From: Blastopirellula marina
GTDB taxonomy: Bacteria; Planctomycetota; Planctomycetia; Pirellulales; Thermoguttaceae
DNA length: 55,904 bases
Direction: 5' to 3'
Assembly (NCBI GenBank): GCA_020721945.1
Contig: DYLT01000001.1
Span: 1-55,904 of the forward strand
Below are positions 26,091 to 37,646 of this stretch, piece after piece. Below the pieces are notes generated by a model. The model ran no database searches and was not told the DNA's origin. It was given only the letters and a program-made list of their open reading frames with translations. The translations under genes were made by a program, and so were the position numbers. How positions within the stretch are numbered: the first letter of the stretch is position 1; the number at the start of each line of letters is the position of its first letter.

Positions 26091-27464
26091 CTAGTAAGCC
26101 TTTCGGCTCGACACCCCACTTGCGCCGATCGCTTGGGTCGATGCGTGCCAACGTTCGGTGCCGTGGGTGGTTGAAGCGCGGCGAGCGATACCCCTGGTCC
26201 GGCCGATTGGACTCCCCACTCGGGAAGGAACTCGACCGGGTGGGAAGCACGCGCCAGTGCCCAGAGCGACGCGATGCGTCCCACGCCCGACAAGGGCAAA
26301 CAGGGTCACGTACGCCTGGTGGGTCTCGCCCAAGACCGCCAAAATCGCCCCTCCCGTCATGGAGCCTGCGAAGATGGCCACCGCGTTGGCCAGGTTGTAG
26401 ATCGTCAGCACTCGAACCCGATGCGCTGCGGGGATCGTATCGACGAAGACCAGGAGCATGGCCAACTCGTAGGCGGCCCAAGCGATCCCCGAAAACACCT
26501 GGACCGCGACGAGATAGGCGAACGAATCGGAGGCCAGCCACAGCGCCGAGACCGGGGTGATCGCCACTCCGCCGACCCACAGCAGGCGACGGACACCCCA
26601 GCGCATGGCGGCCAGGCCGAAGGCCGGCAGGAAAACCACTTTGGCCACGTAGGCCACGCAGGTCAGCGCCGCCCAGCTCCCGTACGAAAGCCCCAGGTGG
26701 CACAGCATGTAGGGGGTGAAGTACGGACCCGAGAGGTAGACCGCGACCTGAACGAAGACCATATAGGCCAACAGGCGTCCAGGACACGTCCCGGTCGGCT
26801 CGGTGCCCCGCGTGTCGGGCCACGCGCGACCGACCGCGGAATTCCGCGCCGGTTCACTCTGGCTGGCGAGCAGCCACGCCGAGATCATCCGGGTGAGTGC
26901 GGCGGCGAAGAACAACAACGCGAATACCCGTACCGGCTCGCCGACCTCTTGGCCCACCTGAAGGGCCGTTCCGCCGCCGAGCAAGCCAACGAGAATGCCC
27001 AATTGGGCGAAGCGTGTGCGCCGCGCGAGGTATTTGGCTCGGATGCGTTCGGGGATCAGCGCTCCGATCCAAGTGCTCCAGGCTGGGCCCCCGGCCATGC
27101 CGGAGGCCCAGTAGAGGGCCGCCAGGACGAACACCAGAGCCACGGGCGCCGATGCCCTCCATGCCATGGCCATTAGGGGGAGGAAGATCGTCGCTTGGAT
27201 GGCGGCACAGGCGGTCACCCAGCGGCGGTACGATAGGCCCTTTGCCAGCACATACGGGGTAAGAAGTTGCATCGCGGCCCCCGCCACCAAGGGAACGGTG
27301 GCGGCCAGGCCGCAGGCGATGTGGCTGGCCGTCAGCGCCAGCACGAAGGCGGGGAGGTAGTTCTCGCCGATCCCCACCATGATGCTGGAAGCCGCGCCTT
27401 CCGCCGCGATGGCGCGGAGATCCTTTCGCAGGGTACTCAATCGGGAACACTCGCTTTCACCCAC
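26091..27464 (-). CDS. MFS transporter, probably frameshifted near its C-terminus
   Basis: The 457-residue frame shows at least eleven hydrophobic segments of a major facilitator, including ASHIACGLAATVPLVAG, IQATIFLPLMAMAW and FAYLVAVQVFSGIAWAAYEL. It breaks in the last helix: after AYVTLFAL the annotated frame turns into Arg/Gly/Ser-rich text. Deleting one base of the AA at 26293-26294 restores LFALSGVGRIASLWALARA, a normal twelfth helix, continuing to a stop at 25997. So it is a frameshifted gene, a sequence error or a decaying pseudogene. The start is uncertain: GTG 27464 or ATG 27380. The cargo is unknown. Confidence 0.65.
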   Translation of the reverse strand: MGESECSRLSTLRKDLRAIAAEGAASSIMVGIGENYLPAFVLALTASHIACGLAATVPLVAGAAMQLLTPYVLAKGLSYRRWVTACAAIQATIFLPLMAMAWRASAPVALVFVLAALYWASGMAGGPAWSTWIGALIPERIRAKYLARRTRFAQLGILVGLLGGGTALQVGQEVGEPVRVFALLFFAAALTRMISAWLLASQSEPARNSAVGRAWPDTRGTEPTGTCPGRLLAYMVFVQVAVYLSGPYFTPYMLCHLGLSYGSWAALTCVAYVAKVVFLPAFGLAAMRWGVRRLLWVGGVAITPVSALWLASDSFAYLVAVQVFSGIAWAAYELAMLLVFVDTIPAAHRVRVLTIYNLANAVAIFAGSMTGGAILAVLGETHQAYVTLFALVGRGTHRVALGTGACFPPGRVPSRVGSPIGRTRGIARRASTTHGTERWHASTQAIGASGVSSRKAY

Positions 27465-27534
27465 ATGCCGGCCCGCCAGGCCAAGCGAAGAACTGCCCCA
27501 CGTACCTTGCGGGTCGGCACTCGAGAAACGTCCC

Positions 27535-27577
27535 CACGTTTTCGGCTCGCCGAGGGGCGAGACTTCACCGAAACGTG
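27535..27577. repeat. Cruciform-forming inverted repeat upstream of the MFS gene
   Basis: CACGTTTTCGG (27535-27545) pairs with CCGAAACGTG (27568-27577), enclosing an inner perfect stem CTCGCC/GGCGAG (27546-27551 with 27556-27561) around GAGG. The structure fills the centre of the 342-nt gap 27465-27806. Apart from this element and the secretin terminator I see nothing coding there. Confidence 0.55.
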
Positions 27578-27743
27578 GCGCGGGTTTCGGCGGTCGGCCG
27601 CCAGCCGCGTCGGGACTTCGCTTACGAGCCAAGAGAATACCCAGGATGGCCTTGCGCGGCAATGTCAGACGGCGCCGCGGGAGGCGTGCGCGTTGCGTGC
27701 AGGCAACTCGCGGTTCGTCCGGCGCCCCCGGCGTTGCCTCGTA

Positions 27744-27788
27744 ACGAGAAAAGGCCGCCGTCTACCTTGGGGGGCAAACGGCGGCCTT
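27744..27788 (-). terminator. Intrinsic terminator of the secretin gene
   Basis: An 11-bp perfect stem (AAGGCCGCCGT at 27751-27761 with ACGGCGGCCTT at 27778-27788) lies 18 nt past the secretin stop codon. On the minus strand it runs into TTTTCTC. Confidence 0.75.
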
Positions 27789-27806
27789 CGATGGCGGTGG
27801 CTAGCC

Positions 27807-30800
27807 TTACGGCGTGGTCTGGATACCCAGCCGTTCTTCTTCCTCTTCCTGGATGATGATCCGCGGCGTGACCATCATCATCAGGCTTTGCGTCTCACGG
27901 CCGACGGCGACGTTCTTGAACAAGCGGTTGATGTAGGGGATCTTGTTCAGGATCGGCACGCCGAATTCGTTCCGGCCTTCGCTCAGGCGCTTGATGCCGC
28001 CCAAGAGCACCGTGCCGCCGTCGGGGACGCTCACGGTGGTGGTCACCGTGATGAAGGAGAAGGTGGGCAACTGGACCGTGGTGCCTTCGCGCCGCGTCTC
28101 CTTCTTGCTGCTCTTCTTCGTGTTGTCGTTCGGCTGGTCCTGGACACCTTCGGTCGAATCGTCGGAGGTCGTCGTTTCCGAACCGACGAACTGGAACGTA
28201 TTGACCTTGTCGATCTGGCTAAAGAACGGCACCACGGTGAGCCGGACGAACCGCCGGTCGTTCGAGACGACCGCCTGCACGGTGAGGAACGTGCCCTCGT
28301 TGAGAATGCAGATCACCGGCTGCTGGGCCGCGGCGAAATCGCCGACCACGGGGATCACGCTGATCACGAACGGGCTTTGTGAGGTGTCGGAGACGAACGC
28401 CTGCTGGCCGTTGAACAGCGTGACCTTGGGCGCCTGGAGCACGTTGCTTCGCCGGTCGCCCTGGGCGGCACTGATGAAGAAGAACGCCTCGATGTCGCTA
28501 AGGATGGCGAACCCGAGTTGGGCGCCCGCCGTGGCGTCGAACCCGCCGAACTGCGGCACGGCCAACTGGTAGCTGCCCTGCGTGAAGGGGATGTCGAGGT
28601 CGGCCGAGAAGACTCCCGGCTGCGACAGCCCCACGGTGGCGCTGGTGGGGTCGCGGGCATGATCGAGCAGATCGCGCCTGCCCTCGACGCCATTGGCCGG
28701 GTCGTCGGCCGTAACCTTGCGGCCGAAGATCATGCCGGGGTGCTCGATGCCATCGACGATATCGAAGTCGAAATCGACACCGATCCGTTCGAAGAAGTTG
28801 TCGTTGAGGGTGATGAACCGCACTTCGATCGTCACCTGGAGGTCTTGCATGCGTCGCAACTGCTCCAGGAGGTCGACGATCTCCTCATGGACTTCCTGTG
28901 TCTGGCTGACGACCAGGCTCAGGTTTGTCGGGAAATCGGCGATCGAGCCCGGTCCGCCCACCTCGTCCCAGGTCGTGGGCTGGATGGTCGTGGTGATCAG
29001 CTCGATGAGGCTGTCGAAGTCGGCCAGCGCGGCGCCGCCCGCCCCGCCCGGACCGGCATTGACCGGCACGTTCGTCGGCGCCGGCCCGCGCCCGGCCCCG
29101 GTGGACATCTGCGCCAGCACCGTGGCATCGAGGGCCGACGAGGCCGGTTTCCCATCCCGGCTGGCCACGACCGCCATCGGCGAGATCGTCGAGCCGCCGA
29201 AGGGCACGACCCCCTGGAGGCCCAGGTTCGCCGTGTTCATCGCCCCGCGGTAGGCGCCTTCCAATCCGAGCCCCGCGTTCGGGGCGAAGTTCGGGATCGG
29301 AATCACCAGGTCGGCCACGTTGTAGGTGACCGTAATGAGGTCGCTGTTGCGGGCCTGCTCGCTGGTGATCTTCAGCACCTCGTCCTTGACCACGTAGCCC
29401 AGATGGAGCGGCGGCAGGATCAGCTTCAAGGCGCTTTCGAGCTTCACCTCGTGCTGTAGGTCGATGCTGACCGGCGTGTCGGTGGTGACGCCCTCTTCGG
29501 CCAGTCCCTGCGGATCGAGGTAGATATTCACCTCGGCGAGCTTGGCGAGATAATCGACCACCTTGCTCAGGGGGGCGTTGTCGAACTTCAGCGCCACGGG
29601 GGTCTTCAGCTTCCGGTGGATCTCGACTTCCTTCTCGGAACGCCGGCGCCCCACTTCCTTGGCGAAGCGCGCGCGCCGGCCGGTGAGGTCGCGCCACGTT
29701 TTCGCATCCGGGAAGACGTAGGGTTCCGCCCCGCTGAACGGGATCGACGCCCGGTCGACCTCGGCCAGCGTGTCGAGCACCCCCTGTTCCTTCTGGTCGC
29801 GGATGTCGCGCCCCTCGGCCACGCGGCGCACCAGTTTCGCGTTGAGCACGAGTTGCTGGGCCAGCGGGCTGTCGGGATCGAGTTCCGCCGCCTGCTTGGC
29901 CACCAACTCGGCCTCGGCGTAGCGCTGCTCGTGCATCAGGTTGTTGAACTCCTCGACCTTCTGCGCGAGCTTGTTCTGCACGTCGAGCTGGTTCTGCCGC
30001 TGGCGATCCATCTCCTGGCGGACCTTCTGGTTGCGGTCCTCCAGGTCGATCTTCGGACGGTTTTCCTGGATGAACTTGCGCACGTCGGCCAGCTCGCGGT
30101 CGAGCTGGCGAATCATGCGGTCGCGCACGGCGGACTCCAACCCCGCGCCCTCGACCTTGGTCCGCGTCTGCTCCAGCAAGGTCACCGACGCCTTGGGGTC
30201 GTTTTCCAGGATGCGCCGCGCGTTGCTCAGCGCCTGGGCCACATCGGCCGCGACCTGCTTGGTCAGCAACTGCTGCTTGGCGGCCGCCTCGTCGATGGGC
30301 GAGGGCGGTCCGGGCTGGCGCGGCGGCTGAATCGCCGGCGGCAACATCTGGAGGTAATCGCGCAGCCGTTGGGCCGTGACCGGATCGAGTTCGTGGATGT
30401 GGGCGTATGCCTGACGGAAGAGTTCCAGGGCCGCCTGGGGGTCACGGGCCTTCAACGCGGTCTCGCCCTGCTGGAACAAGGCCATGCCCGTGTTGGGGCC
30501 TCCGGGCGCGGGGCCCGCCGCGGCAAGTGGGAACCGCACGCCCAGCGGCGCCTGGCCTTGCTCGGCATTGGCCATGATGTTGCGCGTCGGATCGTTCCCC
30601 GGATCGTACACCGCGCTGGCCGCGCGGCGGTCGAAGTCGCCCACCCCGTGGGCCGGCGTGACGTACTCGTTGCTCGCGGGGATCACCCCCGAAACCCCGC
30701 GCGCCGGCGCCCGACCTTGACGCCGCAGTTCGGCGAGGTGGTCCAAGAGCTGCTCGGGCCGCGGCTCGTAGGGGCTGAACACGACGCGCAGCCGCGACGC

Positions 30801-31919
30801 CTCGGTGGCCAGGCGCTCGGCCTCGTCGTACTCCTGCCACCGGAGCAGGGCGTCCGCCTGTTCCAACAGCAATTTCGCATACTGCCGGCGCCACGACTCG
30901 GTGTTCCCACGCTCGCTTCGCTGCGCCATCAGGTCGTTGAGATTCGCGATCGCCGCCTCGACCTTCTCGGGATTGTCGATCGGGCCGAAGGAGACGTTGA
31001 TGGTCCGGGCCTGCCGGGCCAACATCGACGCCCGCCGCGTGTCGCCCACGGCCAGCGCCTTGCGGGCATCGAGCAAGAACCGGTAAGCCGCCTGCGCATC
31101 GCCTGGGCCCGCCGCGGGCGCGGGACCGTAGGCGGGCGCGCCGCGCGGATCGTCTGCCGGGCCTCCGGGGAGCCGGCGACCGCTCGGCGACGGGATGATC
31201 GTGGCCTGGTCGACCGGCGGCACCCGGCGCACGCCGGGCTCCGCCGATGGCCTCGCCGCCCCATCGAACCTGGCCGGACCGAAGACCTGGGGGCCGGGCA
31301 TCTGCGGCCTGGCCGCGGCCTGCTGGATGTCCATCGCGACCTTCTCGGGGGAATCCTCGCCGGGACCGAAGTTCGCCCGCTCTTCAACGGCCTTCCGCTG
31401 CCAGTACCAGGCACCTTGCAAGTTGCCCTGGCGCAGCTCCGCGCGAGCCTTCAACAAATACGACTTCGCCGTGCTCTTCGGATCGCTGCCGGCGGGGTCG
31501 GCCGACGGGTAGGAGGCGAACGGGTCGGCCGGCGCGGTCGAGCGGCCCGCCCCGAACAACCCGAACCGTGCGCTCGGTTGGCTGCCGGCCTGCATGCGGC
31601 GATCCAACTCGCGGCGGACCTTGGCGGGCGTGTCGCCCGTGTACAAGGGATGGTACTCGACGTTCAACGCTTCGGCCTGGCGCACAAGCTGGCTGGCCGC
31701 GTCGAGATCGTTCTGCTCCATCGCCTGGCGGGCACGGCGGAGCAAGTCGTCGGCTTGAAGACGCTTGTCGCCGGACCGGGAACCGGCGGATAGCCCCACG
31801 CCGGGCCGGTCAAACGCGGAATTGGGATCGGGAGGCGCTGGCTCGGCCCACAATGGGACCGCTCCAAGCGCCACGACGACGGCGCTGAGGCCGCGAAGGA
31901 TGCGTGCGGTCGTGTTCAA
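27807..31919 (-). CDS. Giant secretin (type II/III secretion outer-membrane pore family)
   Basis: The 1370-residue protein has a signal peptide (cut near PLWAEP) and then about 700 residues of Ala/Arg/Gln-rich helical TPR-like repeats such as AKSYLLKARAELRQGNLQGAW. An N0-type domain (VALKFDNAPLSKVVDYLAKLAEV) lies near residue 770. The C-terminal secretin core has VLQAPKVTLFNGQQAFV and VPDGGTVLLGG, then NKIPYINRLFKN. It is about twice the length of GspD or PilQ. The start is TTG 31919, fixed by AAAGGAGA five bases upstream and by the signal peptide. No other secretion genes adjoin it. Confidence 0.85.
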   Translation of the reverse strand: MNTTARILRGLSAVVVALGAVPLWAEPAPPDPNSAFDRPGVGLSAGSRSGDKRLQADDLLRRARQAMEQNDLDAASQLVRQAEALNVEYHPLYTGDTPAKVRRELDRRMQAGSQPSARFGLFGAGRSTAPADPFASYPSADPAGSDPKSTAKSYLLKARAELRQGNLQGAWYWQRKAVEERANFGPGEDSPEKVAMDIQQAAARPQMPGPQVFGPARFDGAARPSAEPGVRRVPPVDQATIIPSPSGRRLPGGPADDPRGAPAYGPAPAAGPGDAQAAYRFLLDARKALAVGDTRRASMLARQARTINVSFGPIDNPEKVEAAIANLNDLMAQRSERGNTESWRRQYAKLLLEQADALLRWQEYDEAERLATEASRLRVVFSPYEPRPEQLLDHLAELRRQGRAPARGVSGVIPASNEYVTPAHGVGDFDRRAASAVYDPGNDPTRNIMANAEQGQAPLGVRFPLAAAGPAPGGPNTGMALFQQGETALKARDPQAALELFRQAYAHIHELDPVTAQRLRDYLQMLPPAIQPPRQPGPPSPIDEAAAKQQLLTKQVAADVAQALSNARRILENDPKASVTLLEQTRTKVEGAGLESAVRDRMIRQLDRELADVRKFIQENRPKIDLEDRNQKVRQEMDRQRQNQLDVQNKLAQKVEEFNNLMHEQRYAEAELVAKQAAELDPDSPLAQQLVLNAKLVRRVAEGRDIRDQKEQGVLDTLAEVDRASIPFSGAEPYVFPDAKTWRDLTGRRARFAKEVGRRRSEKEVEIHRKLKTPVALKFDNAPLSKVVDYLAKLAEVNIYLDPQGLAEEGVTTDTPVSIDLQHEVKLESALKLILPPLHLGYVVKDEVLKITSEQARNSDLITVTYNVADLVIPIPNFAPNAGLGLEGAYRGAMNTANLGLQGVVPFGGSTISPMAVVASRDGKPASSALDATVLAQMSTGAGRGPAPTNVPVNAGPGGAGGAALADFDSLIELITTTIQPTTWDEVGGPGSIADFPTNLSLVVSQTQEVHEEIVDLLEQLRRMQDLQVTIEVRFITLNDNFFERIGVDFDFDIVDGIEHPGMIFGRKVTADDPANGVEGRRDLLDHARDPTSATVGLSQPGVFSADLDIPFTQGSYQLAVPQFGGFDATAGAQLGFAILSDIEAFFFISAAQGDRRSNVLQAPKVTLFNGQQAFVSDTSQSPFVISVIPVVGDFAAAQQPVICILNEGTFLTVQAVVSNDRRFVRLTVVPFFSQIDKVNTFQFVGSETTTSDDSTEGVQDQPNDNTKKSSKKETRREGTTVQLPTFSFITVTTTVSVPDGGTVLLGGIKRLSEGRNEFGVPILNKIPYINRLFKNVAVGRETQSLMMMVTPRIIIQEEEEERLGIQTTP

Positions 31920-32143
31920 CGGGTTCTCCTTTCGAGACTCGCAGGATTCCCTTGCGGTTTGGACGAGAAGACCTCCGGCGCCTTCCGCGGAATGCGAAAA
32001 CCGCCCCGGAGCCCGGCGCACGGTCCCAACGGCCTTTGCGCCGATCGCTCCACCCGGCCTGGGCCGGCGGACGATCCGCCCGCGGAACACCGGCGACGAT
32101 AAGCTCGCACGTGTTCTTCGGGATTCGGTAGAAGAGAGCGGGA

Positions 32144-32172
32144 TAGATACCCAGACCCAAGAATCGGGTCAA
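32144..32172 (-). promoter_or_regulatory. Candidate promoter for the secretin gene
   Basis: On the minus strand TTGACC (32172-32167) is followed after 17 nt by TATCTA (32149-32144), giving a leader of about 220 nt. The gap 31920-32277 (358 nt) holds this promoter and the clpC terminator and, as far as I can see, nothing coding. Confidence 0.4.
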
Positions 32173-32225
32173 GACCAGTTGCGCGGGATTTCGTCCACCG
32201 CCCGATTCCTCGCCGCCCATGGCGC

Positions 32226-32256
32226 AAAAAAAGCCCGGAGGCCGCGACCTCCGGGC
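32226..32256 (-). terminator. Intrinsic terminator of clpC
   Basis: GCCCGGAGG (32233-32241) pairs with CCTCCGGGC (32248-32256) around a 6-nt loop. On the minus strand the stem is followed by seven T residues (complement of 32226-32232). It lies 21 nt past the clpC stop. Confidence 0.85.
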
Positions 32257-32277
32257 GATGGGCGATGGCCCCGTCTC

Positions 32278-34836
<2,559 letters not shown>

Positions 34837-34914
34837 TCTCGTTCTCCGTTCAGCCTCGGCGGCGGCCGCGGCGAAGCCCGTCGACGGCTGGCCGCCCGAG
34901 AACCGCAACCGGCG

Positions 34915-35502
34915 TCACGCCGCTTGCGGACTGGCATCGGCCGAGGGAGGCGGCAAGGCCGCCTCGTGCTCCGCGTCGTCTTCCTCGGTCTTGGCCGCTT
35001 GCAGTTGCTGCCGCTCGCGGCGGATTTCCAGGACCCACTTGCCGCTCCCCTCGAACCGTTCGAGTCGATCCAACTGTCGGGCGGCCTCGTCGCGCCGCCC
35101 CGTATGACGCAGAAGCGTGGCCAACAGCAGCCGCGCCTCCAGATCGCGAGGATTCCGCTCGAGAATCCCCGCCAGAAGGCACTCGGCCTCGAACCAGTTG
35201 CCTTTCAAATACTGTTCCCGCGCCTCCACAAAGGCGTCGGCGGTTCGGTCGGACGGTACGGCGCGGCCACGATCCCAGTACCGGGAGTAGACCGCCGAAC
35301 CGGCCCAAACCAAGCTCGCCAGCGCCCACATAAGTGTACGTGCGCCGCGCGGAAGAAAGTCGCTCCAGAGGAGGGTTCCCACCAAGACAAGATTCAACAG
35401 GATTGCAAAGCCCGCGGCTAGCCCCAGGCCGGCCCAACTGCCGCGATCACGCATTTGGGGTAGTCCAGGCCACCAACAAGTCGCCCACGGCATCCTGCCC
35501 AT
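34915..35502 (-). CDS. Membrane protein with TPR-like domain
   Basis: The 195-residue product has two transmembrane segments (WAGLGLAAGFAILLNLVLVG and LMWALASLVWAGSAV). A soluble TPR-like region follows: AREQYLKGNWFEAECLLAGI and LLLATLLRHTGRRDEAARQL, then an acidic tail. TPRs would face the cytoplasm if both segments insert as a hairpin. GGAGGAG precedes ATG 35502; ATGs at 35493 and 35454 are alternatives. It is probably cotranscribed with clpC, hinting at a link to protein quality control, but the function is unknown. Confidence 0.65.
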   Translation of the reverse strand: MGRMPWATCWWPGLPQMRDRGSWAGLGLAAGFAILLNLVLVGTLLWSDFLPRGARTLMWALASLVWAGSAVYSRYWDRGRAVPSDRTADAFVEAREQYLKGNWFEAECLLAGILERNPRDLEARLLLATLLRHTGRRDEAARQLDRLERFEGSGKWVLEIRRERQQLQAAKTEEDDAEHEAALPPPSADASPQAA

Positions 35503-35553
35503 GGCGGTTACACTCCTCCAATTTGGGTGCCCCCACTTCCCCCAGGCCATACC

Positions 35554-35579
35554 AACCCGAAGCGCCAGCGAGGGCCTAC
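35554..35579 (+). repeat. Dispersed intergenic repeat, copy 1
   Basis: The 26-bp unit, with core CGAAGCGCCAGCGAGGGC followed by CTAC, is preceded by ATACC, which is shared with the copy at 37647. It lies in the divergent gap between the TPR membrane gene and thiE. Copy 2 starts 67 bp further on in the same orientation. Confidence 0.75.
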
Positions 35580-35620
35580 ACCATTTTCGCGGCACAAGCT
35601 CAACACGCGGCACACGCCGC

Positions 35621-35646
35621 AACCCGAAGCGCTAGCGAGGGCCTAC
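35621..35646 (+). repeat. Dispersed intergenic repeat, copy 2
   Basis: Identical to copy 1 in 25 of 26 positions (CGAAGCGCTAGCGAGGGC core). The single change creates the palindrome CGCTAGCG. Confidence 0.75.
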
Positions 35647-35766
35647 TCCATCTTAACGGCCAGGGAATTGTAGCTCTCGCCGAATGGGGAATCAAGGCAA
35701 ACGCCGCCTTAATCCAAGTAGACAGGGCAGCTTGCGTAAACCAACGCCGTGTGAAACACTAGCAGT

Positions 35767-37458
35767 ATGGAACGCTTGATGACTGCCGCTGTCGAACGGG
35801 CGCTGGCCGAGGCCGCGGCCTGGACCGAGCCGCCGGGCAGCCGGATCGACGCCCCCGCCCTTTTGCTGGGCCTCTTGGCCGAATCGGAGTGCCGCGCCGC
35901 CTTGTTGCTGGCCGAGTACGGCATCGACCAACGGGCGGTCTGCCAGCGATGGCCGGAACTGAGACGCCGTACACTCCCTTGCGAGGTGCAGACTGATTCA
36001 CCCGAACGAGTACCTTCTTCCACGACCGCTCAGCCGGCGAAGCTATCACGGTCCTTGGAATGGTCCTGGGCCCTTGCCGCGGCTCGGCTGGCCGATTGCC
36101 CTCAGCCGATCGTCTTCAGCACGGAACACATCTTGCTGGCACTCGCAGGGGCCGAACACGAGGTGGCGGTGTGGCTTCGGGAAAAGGGTGTGGACCCCGA
36201 CGTGTTGGATGCCCAGATCCATCAGCAATACGGTTGTCACCTGCCGGCGCCCTCCGAGGCCGATGGGGAGCCCCTGGAGATGCCCGACGAAGATTCCTCG
36301 GCCCATGCGCAGGCCGAAGGGCCGGCCGGGGGAGCACGCGAGGCTAGCCGCCTTGTCGCGGGAGGTCAACCGCCGGTTTGGACCGACGAAGCCCCAGCGC
36401 CCGAGAACGCAGCGCTGCCGATGGCGGTCTTGCGCATTTTCGACGCCGAGGCCAATCGGGCTCGCGAGGGACTTCGCGTGGTGGAGGACTACGCGCGATT
36501 CGTCCTGGACGACCGGCATTTGACCGAGCAGTTCAAGTCCCTTCGGCACGCGCTTGCCTCGACACTTGCCGCGGTGCCCCTCGGGCACCGCCTGGCTGCG
36601 CGCGAGACGCAGGCCGACGTGGGCACCGAACTCTCGACGCCTTCCGAGCGACTGCGGATCGACGCCGCCGACGTGGCCACGGCCAATTTCGCGCGGATTC
36701 AGGAGTCGCTTCGGAGTCTCGAGGAGTTCGGCAAGATCGTCGGACCGGAGGTCTCCGCTCGGATCGAACAGCTCCGATACCGCGCCTACACGCTCCAGCG
36801 GGCTGTGGAAATCACCCGGACGAGCATCGCGCGGCTTGAGCGGGCGCGACTGTATGTGTTGATCGACGGCCGGACAACCCCCGAGGAGTTCGAATCGCTT
36901 GTCCGCGCTGTGATCGCGGCCGGAGTCCACGCCATCCAACTTCGCGACAAGCGTCTCGACGACCGGCAGATGTTCGAGCGTGCCCGATCGCTCCGCGAAA
37001 TGACCCGCAGCGCCGGCGTGCTGTGCATCGTGAACGACCGACCCGACCTGGCCGCCGCAACGCACGCCGACGGCGTTCATGTGGGCCAGGACGAGTTGCC
37101 TGTCAAACAAGTGCGGGCGGTTGTCGGTCCGGACGCCTTGATCGGCGTATCGGCTCATTCAATCGAACAGGCCCGGCAAGCCGTACTCGATGGTGCCAAC
37201 TACTTGGGGGTGGGTCCGACTTTTCCATCGACCACCAAGCATTTCGACCAGTTTCCTGGGCTGGATCTCCTGCGGGCGGTCGCTCGCGAGATTCGGCTAC
37301 CGGCGTTTGCCATCGGCGGGATCGATCGAGACAATCTGGCGCAAGTCTTGCGTACCGGCATTCGCCGGATCGCGGTGAGTGGGGCCGTCGGCAACGCAGC
37401 AAATCCGGGCGCTGCGGTGCGCGATTTGCTCGAGCGACTCCGGCATCCGCAGGATTAG
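35767..37458 (+). CDS. thiE: Fusion: Clp_N-like domain, ThiD2 domain, thiamine-phosphate synthase (ThiE)
   Basis: The 563-residue protein has three parts. Residues 1 to about 155 form a diverged double Clp_N domain (RIDAPALLLGLLAESECRAALL and QPIVFSTEHILLALAGAEHEV). An acidic Pro/Ala linker follows. Residues 219 to about 345 are ThiD2-like (LRIFDAEANRAREGLRVVED). Residues 350-560 are a complete ThiE, joining HMP-pyrophosphate and thiazole phosphate to thiamine phosphate. Its active-site strings are present: IQLRDK, IVNDRPD, DGVHVGQDEL, LGVGPTFPSTTK and AIGGID. An internal ATG at 36421 could start ThiD2-ThiE but has no ribosome binding site. It is divergent from the clpC operon. Confidence 0.85.
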   Translation: MERLMTAAVERALAEAAAWTEPPGSRIDAPALLLGLLAESECRAALLLAEYGIDQRAVCQRWPELRRRTLPCEVQTDSPERVPSSTTAQPAKLSRSLEWSWALAAARLADCPQPIVFSTEHILLALAGAEHEVAVWLREKGVDPDVLDAQIHQQYGCHLPAPSEADGEPLEMPDEDSSAHAQAEGPAGGAREASRLVAGGQPPVWTDEAPAPENAALPMAVLRIFDAEANRAREGLRVVEDYARFVLDDRHLTEQFKSLRHALASTLAAVPLGHRLAARETQADVGTELSTPSERLRIDAADVATANFARIQESLRSLEEFGKIVGPEVSARIEQLRYRAYTLQRAVEITRTSIARLERARLYVLIDGRTTPEEFESLVRAVIAAGVHAIQLRDKRLDDRQMFERARSLREMTRSAGVLCIVNDRPDLAAATHADGVHVGQDELPVKQVRAVVGPDALIGVSAHSIEQARQAVLDGANYLGVGPTFPSTTKHFDQFPGLDLLRAVAREIRLPAFAIGGIDRDNLAQVLRTGIRRIAVSGAVGNAANPGAAVRDLLERLRHPQD

Positions 37459-37473
37459 ACTCGGTTCCAGAGC

Positions 37474-37537
37474 ATCTGCTGGGAAAGCCAGCAGATTGCT
37501 TCATCCGGCTCCATCGCATGGCTGGATGTTTCGTTTC
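37474..37537 (+). terminator. Double hairpin terminator after thiE
   Basis: ATCTGCTGG (37474-37482) pairs perfectly with CCAGCAGAT (37488-37496). A second hairpin, CATCC/GGATG with inner CCAT/ATGG (37502-37528), follows directly and runs into TTTCGTTTC. Confidence 0.55.
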
Positions 37538-37646
37538 CCGCATCGCTAGGGGGCCGTCCCCCTTCGTAGGTATGCTGGCAGTAAGCCGGTTCGGCTATTC
37601 GTTGCCGGCAGGGAGCGATAGAATTGACAGTTTGGGGGGTCTTGAC

